Positions 61,501-64,000 of a stretch of DNA of 64,000 nt are shown in pieces. The position numbers and the translations under genes are program-made. Within the stretch, counting starts at the first letter, position 1; each line of letters starts with the position of its first letter. The notes beneath the pieces are model-generated. The model was not told the origin of the DNA and ran no database searches. It saw nothing but the letters and a program-made list of their open reading frames with translations. Origin of the DNA: Taenia hydatigena (lineage: Eukaryota > Platyhelminthes > Cestoda > Cyclophyllidea > Taeniidae); assembly GCA_036345935.2 (NCBI GenBank), contig JADWOT020000010.1, forward strand, positions 3,898,182-3,962,181, given 5' to 3'.

Positions 61501-62300
61501 TGCAAAAATATTTTAATTACTACTCGAACTGTATCATTTACCAATAATGCTCACGTTACTCGTTACAGAGGAACAATACTGATTTGAAACGCTTTGTACA
61601 CTAACAATAAGCCCAGTGAAAATTAAAAGGTATACTAGAGGAGGTGAGTCCACATTTAGAGAGTGATAAAAAGCACGACGAAGAGAAATTCAAGGTCAAA
61701 AAGCAAATAAACTTAAATAGGTTCTATCATCTACTCATTGCGCATCCCTTGCCTCATATTCCCACACACAGCGATTTTGGCGGCTTACCACCTGTTCACA
61801 TTCATTCCTAAATCATATGCACGAATGATGAAGAATTTTAGTCTGGACTGATGGACTAGAAGAGAGACTAGTAAGTGTGCTTGATTTTGTCCCGAATGGC
61901 GTCATACCTTTTACCTGCCTACGCTTGGTGTTGCTTTCAAATATTACGAACAGACCACAACATTTTTGCACTGGATCATAGTATCAGATTTTAAAGGTTT
62001 ACATGATTTAAAGATGCACTCGCATTCTTGGCTGTGACCCACAATGCGTGGTTTCTAATGTGTTCGCTGATAAATAGAACCTTGAACTTAGCTCTGCAGC
62101 AGGACTGCCTCCTACAGCCAAATTCTTTCAATTCTCGTACCGGCGCTTTTGAATTATTTAGTCCATACCATATTCGCCTTTGCCCAAAATTGCTCATCAG
62201 CCTCACCTAAGTCTCTTATTGTCAATCTTATCCCCATTGTATGGCAGAATAGCAAGACGATGTATAACAGGCACACTTGACGGCGATTCTAATCCTTTCT
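58510..62300. other. No gene recognised; one unresolved base at 59574
   Basis: Short frames only. A pyrimidine-rich patch near 59510 is followed by a purine-rich one at about 59640-59750, as at 37.7 kb. No supported exon was found. Confidence 0.35.
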
Positions 62301-62433
62301 CTAGGCATTCTAATCAAGGCTATCTACCAAGATCAAGAATGACAACATAATAGCGCAAGTAGACTTCACTGTTATCAATAAATGAATGGTTTCTTCGCTT
62401 ATGTGGGTTGCCGGTTGGTGTATGCTTTCTGCC

Positions 62434-63454
62434 TTAACCACTGCCAAGTTTCTTGGAGAGCACATCGTAACATCCCCATTTAAGTAAACTAGAAAAATTG
62501 CCGATGAATCGATTTCCATAGCGTTTGATGCACCATAGTCGCCAATTCTTCGTCGCGGCAGTCAGTGGAGAACTTTCGAGGCCACCAATGCTCTGGAGGA
62601 AATTGGCGAGACACTCCATCCTACTTGACTCATCCAGCATCCAATTGATAATGACAGCAATAATTAAATGTTGATGAGGTGCAAGCGACTCTATGACGGC
62701 TGTTAGATCAGTCTTCGGGAACGGGAAATCATCCACGACATAGATGATACAGTCGCAACTAGCAAGCCGGTCCTCTGCGTACTTTACATAATATTTGGGT
62801 GGCCCATGAACAGATTCATAAACACAGACATATCCATTTACAGAGGCCCGATGCAACTGAAATGGTACCTTGTTCATAAAACTCTTCTTCATAAAATTAA
62901 TTAGCAATGATTTGCTATGCATTGTTCTATCCAACTCCAAAATCGCCTCTTTGTCTATGTCCGGCATAATGCGAAAGTTGACAGTTGTGTGCTCACGATC
63001 ACGCGCAAGGGTGGATAGGAAGCGGGAGTAGGACTTTGTTTGCACTTTCTGGTATAAGACGGCTTCAGGGGTATTTCGAAAGGAATTAGGTGAGGGTTGG
63101 GGAAAGAGCAGCTGGCAGAGGTGTTTGTCTACCCAGGTAAACTGGTTGATGTGCTGACACAGACGAGTAGAGAATGGCTTCCTCGACAGAATCCACCTCC
63201 AGCTTGGGACACATATGGCGAGACTTGCCAAATCCCACACTCTAAGGTATTTGCATATTCTCAGTTGCAATTCAGGTGGGAGATTAGTGATGTCGTGTTG
63301 TGTAGTATTTTGTTGAGCCTAAATTGGAAAGAAGGTATGCAGTTGTGAGCGACGTCAAAGTCGAAAGCGTGAATAGAAAGTTGAATGAACAGAGGTGAAC
63401 AAAGATAAGTAAATAAATGACGGGACATAGGTGGAGACTACCGCAGCCTACCAT
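62434..63454 (-). CDS. FBXO4: FBXO4-like F-box protein, two exons
   Basis: Exon 1 ends with the start codon itself (63454-63452), followed by the donor GTAGGC. A 133-bp intron ends in CTTTCCAATTTAG, and exon 2 (63318-62434) continues in phase 0 to TAA, giving 295 residues. Residues about 13-48 form a canonical F-box (NLPPELQLRICKYLRVWDL, then SLA and a Trp pair), which binds Skp1 in SCF ubiquitin ligases. The remainder follows the layout of the FBXO4 C-terminal G-domain-like substrate module, with FRIMPDID near 116-123, a hydrophobic strand CIIYVVDD near 191-198, a second strand HLIIAVIINW near 218-227, and NWRLW near 259-263. The F-box is firm. The FBXO4 assignment rests on recalled family layout and is less certain. 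The protein is shorter than the vertebrate form. A decayed paralogue lies at 17.5-18.3 kb. Confidence 0.72.
63319..63451 (-). other. Intron of FBXO4-like gene
   Basis: GTAGGC donor directly after the ATG and a pyrimidine-rich acceptor before GCTCAACA. The acceptor is conserved in the pseudogene at 18.3 kb. Confidence 0.65.
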
Positions 63455-63500
63455 TGTCGTCAGTCGCCGGCGCAGATGCAAGGCGTGCTGATGCCGAGGC

Positions 63501-63508
63501 TTAAATAA
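63501..63508 (-). promoter_or_regulatory. TATA-like element of FBXO4-like gene
   Basis: TATTTAAG on the minus strand lies 54 bp before the start codon, a distance similar to the two other TATA genes of the window. It is imperfect compared with TATAAA. Confidence 0.4.
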
Positions 63509-63519
63509 TGATCCGTGGG

Positions 63520-64000
63520 GGCAGGGGAAGCAGATTGACCTCAACGTGATGTTAGCACATTGGTTCGTTCCATGCGGTCCAGTCTGAACGTCGCCTTATC
63601 ATGATGCTTACCACGCTCTTCTTTTCCGCGAATCAAGTATGCGCTGATCGAATGCGCAGGTTTCGTTATCGCCGACTTAGCAATCAAAATACTGGCTTTA
63701 GAAAATGCGATATCTCACAATTTTGACCATTTTTAATGTACAATTTGCTTTGACCTCACAGATGGTCTGCGACTCGTGGTGCAAAACAGTTTAACGAAGC
63801 AACGGCTTTAGTCATAATTGCTCCTTCTCTCCGATATTGAGAAGGATGGCAGCAGTAAGACTTTCGTGGGGCACTTTTGATTGAGGCACACTTAGTGTCC
63901 TCAAATAGCTCTATAGTAATATTAAATGAGAAGATGCAAAGCAATTTGTGATTACGCTAGCAGAAATGCTTCCAAAGCCTGCAGTACCAAGTTGCTTCCT
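63520..64000. other. No gene recognised at right edge
   Basis: This is sequence upstream of the FBXO4-like gene. Short frames only. Confidence 0.4.

Noticed and set aside
62434..63270. GANP/MCM3AP-like region for the 278-codon frame
   Set aside because: Extending the frame upstream to the splice acceptor revealed a canonical F-box, and the remainder fits FBXO4 better.
834..63944. Most other open frames of 60-130 codons
   Set aside because: At about 60% A+T a window of this size should contain well over a hundred such frames by chance, and these lack splice, promoter, domain or paralogue support.

Overview
The window looks like nuclear DNA from an invertebrate animal. It is about 60% A+T, coding is broken into short exons, intron borders follow the GT-AG rule, TATA boxes and AATAAA signals flank the compact genes, and no operons or bacterial ribosome sites are visible. 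One base is unresolved (59574). I cannot place the species; a helminth is possible but unproven. At this base composition, open frames of 60-130 codons are expected by chance, so length alone was not used as evidence. Calls rest on promoter and poly(A) context, splice sites with matching phase, recognisable domains, or similarity between copies inside the window.

Layout. (1) 1-4854: a large imperfect inverted repeat (arms 1-1380 and 3131-4854, spacer 1381-3130). Each arm carries a copy of a 69-residue Trp/Cys-rich microprotein gene; the right copy has a TATA box and AATAAA, and the left copy has lost both. (2) 5.7-18.4 kb: decayed or partial copies of several gene families (an unnamed family at 5.9 kb, another at 9.5 kb, two C2H2 zinc-finger copies at 12-14.6 kb, and an F-box pseudogene at 17.5-18.3 kb), plus candidate exons. 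(3) 18.4-46 kb: mostly intergenic. It holds one clear compact gene at 32.0 kb, encoding a small secreted precursor with an acidic propiece and a cationic two-cysteine C-terminus, and a possible multi-exon minus-strand gene at 42.8-39.4 kb. (4) 45.6-50 kb: further zinc-finger copies interleaved with a minisatellite of about 167 bp. (5) 50-64 kb: a second copy of the 9.5-kb family, a second copy of the 5.9-kb family, and an apparently intact two-exon FBXO4-like F-box gene on the minus strand at 63.45-62.43 kb.

The best-supported functional genes are the right-arm Trp/Cys-rich gene, the 32-kb secreted precursor and the FBXO4-like gene. All three share a compact design: a TATA-like box about 54-71 bp before the ATG, with coding in one exon or nearly one. 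Most other coding traces are paralogous fragments. Four families occur once near the left end and again near the right end, which suggests an old segmental duplication followed by decay. No tRNA, rRNA, CRISPR array or recognisable transposase or reverse transcriptase was found.
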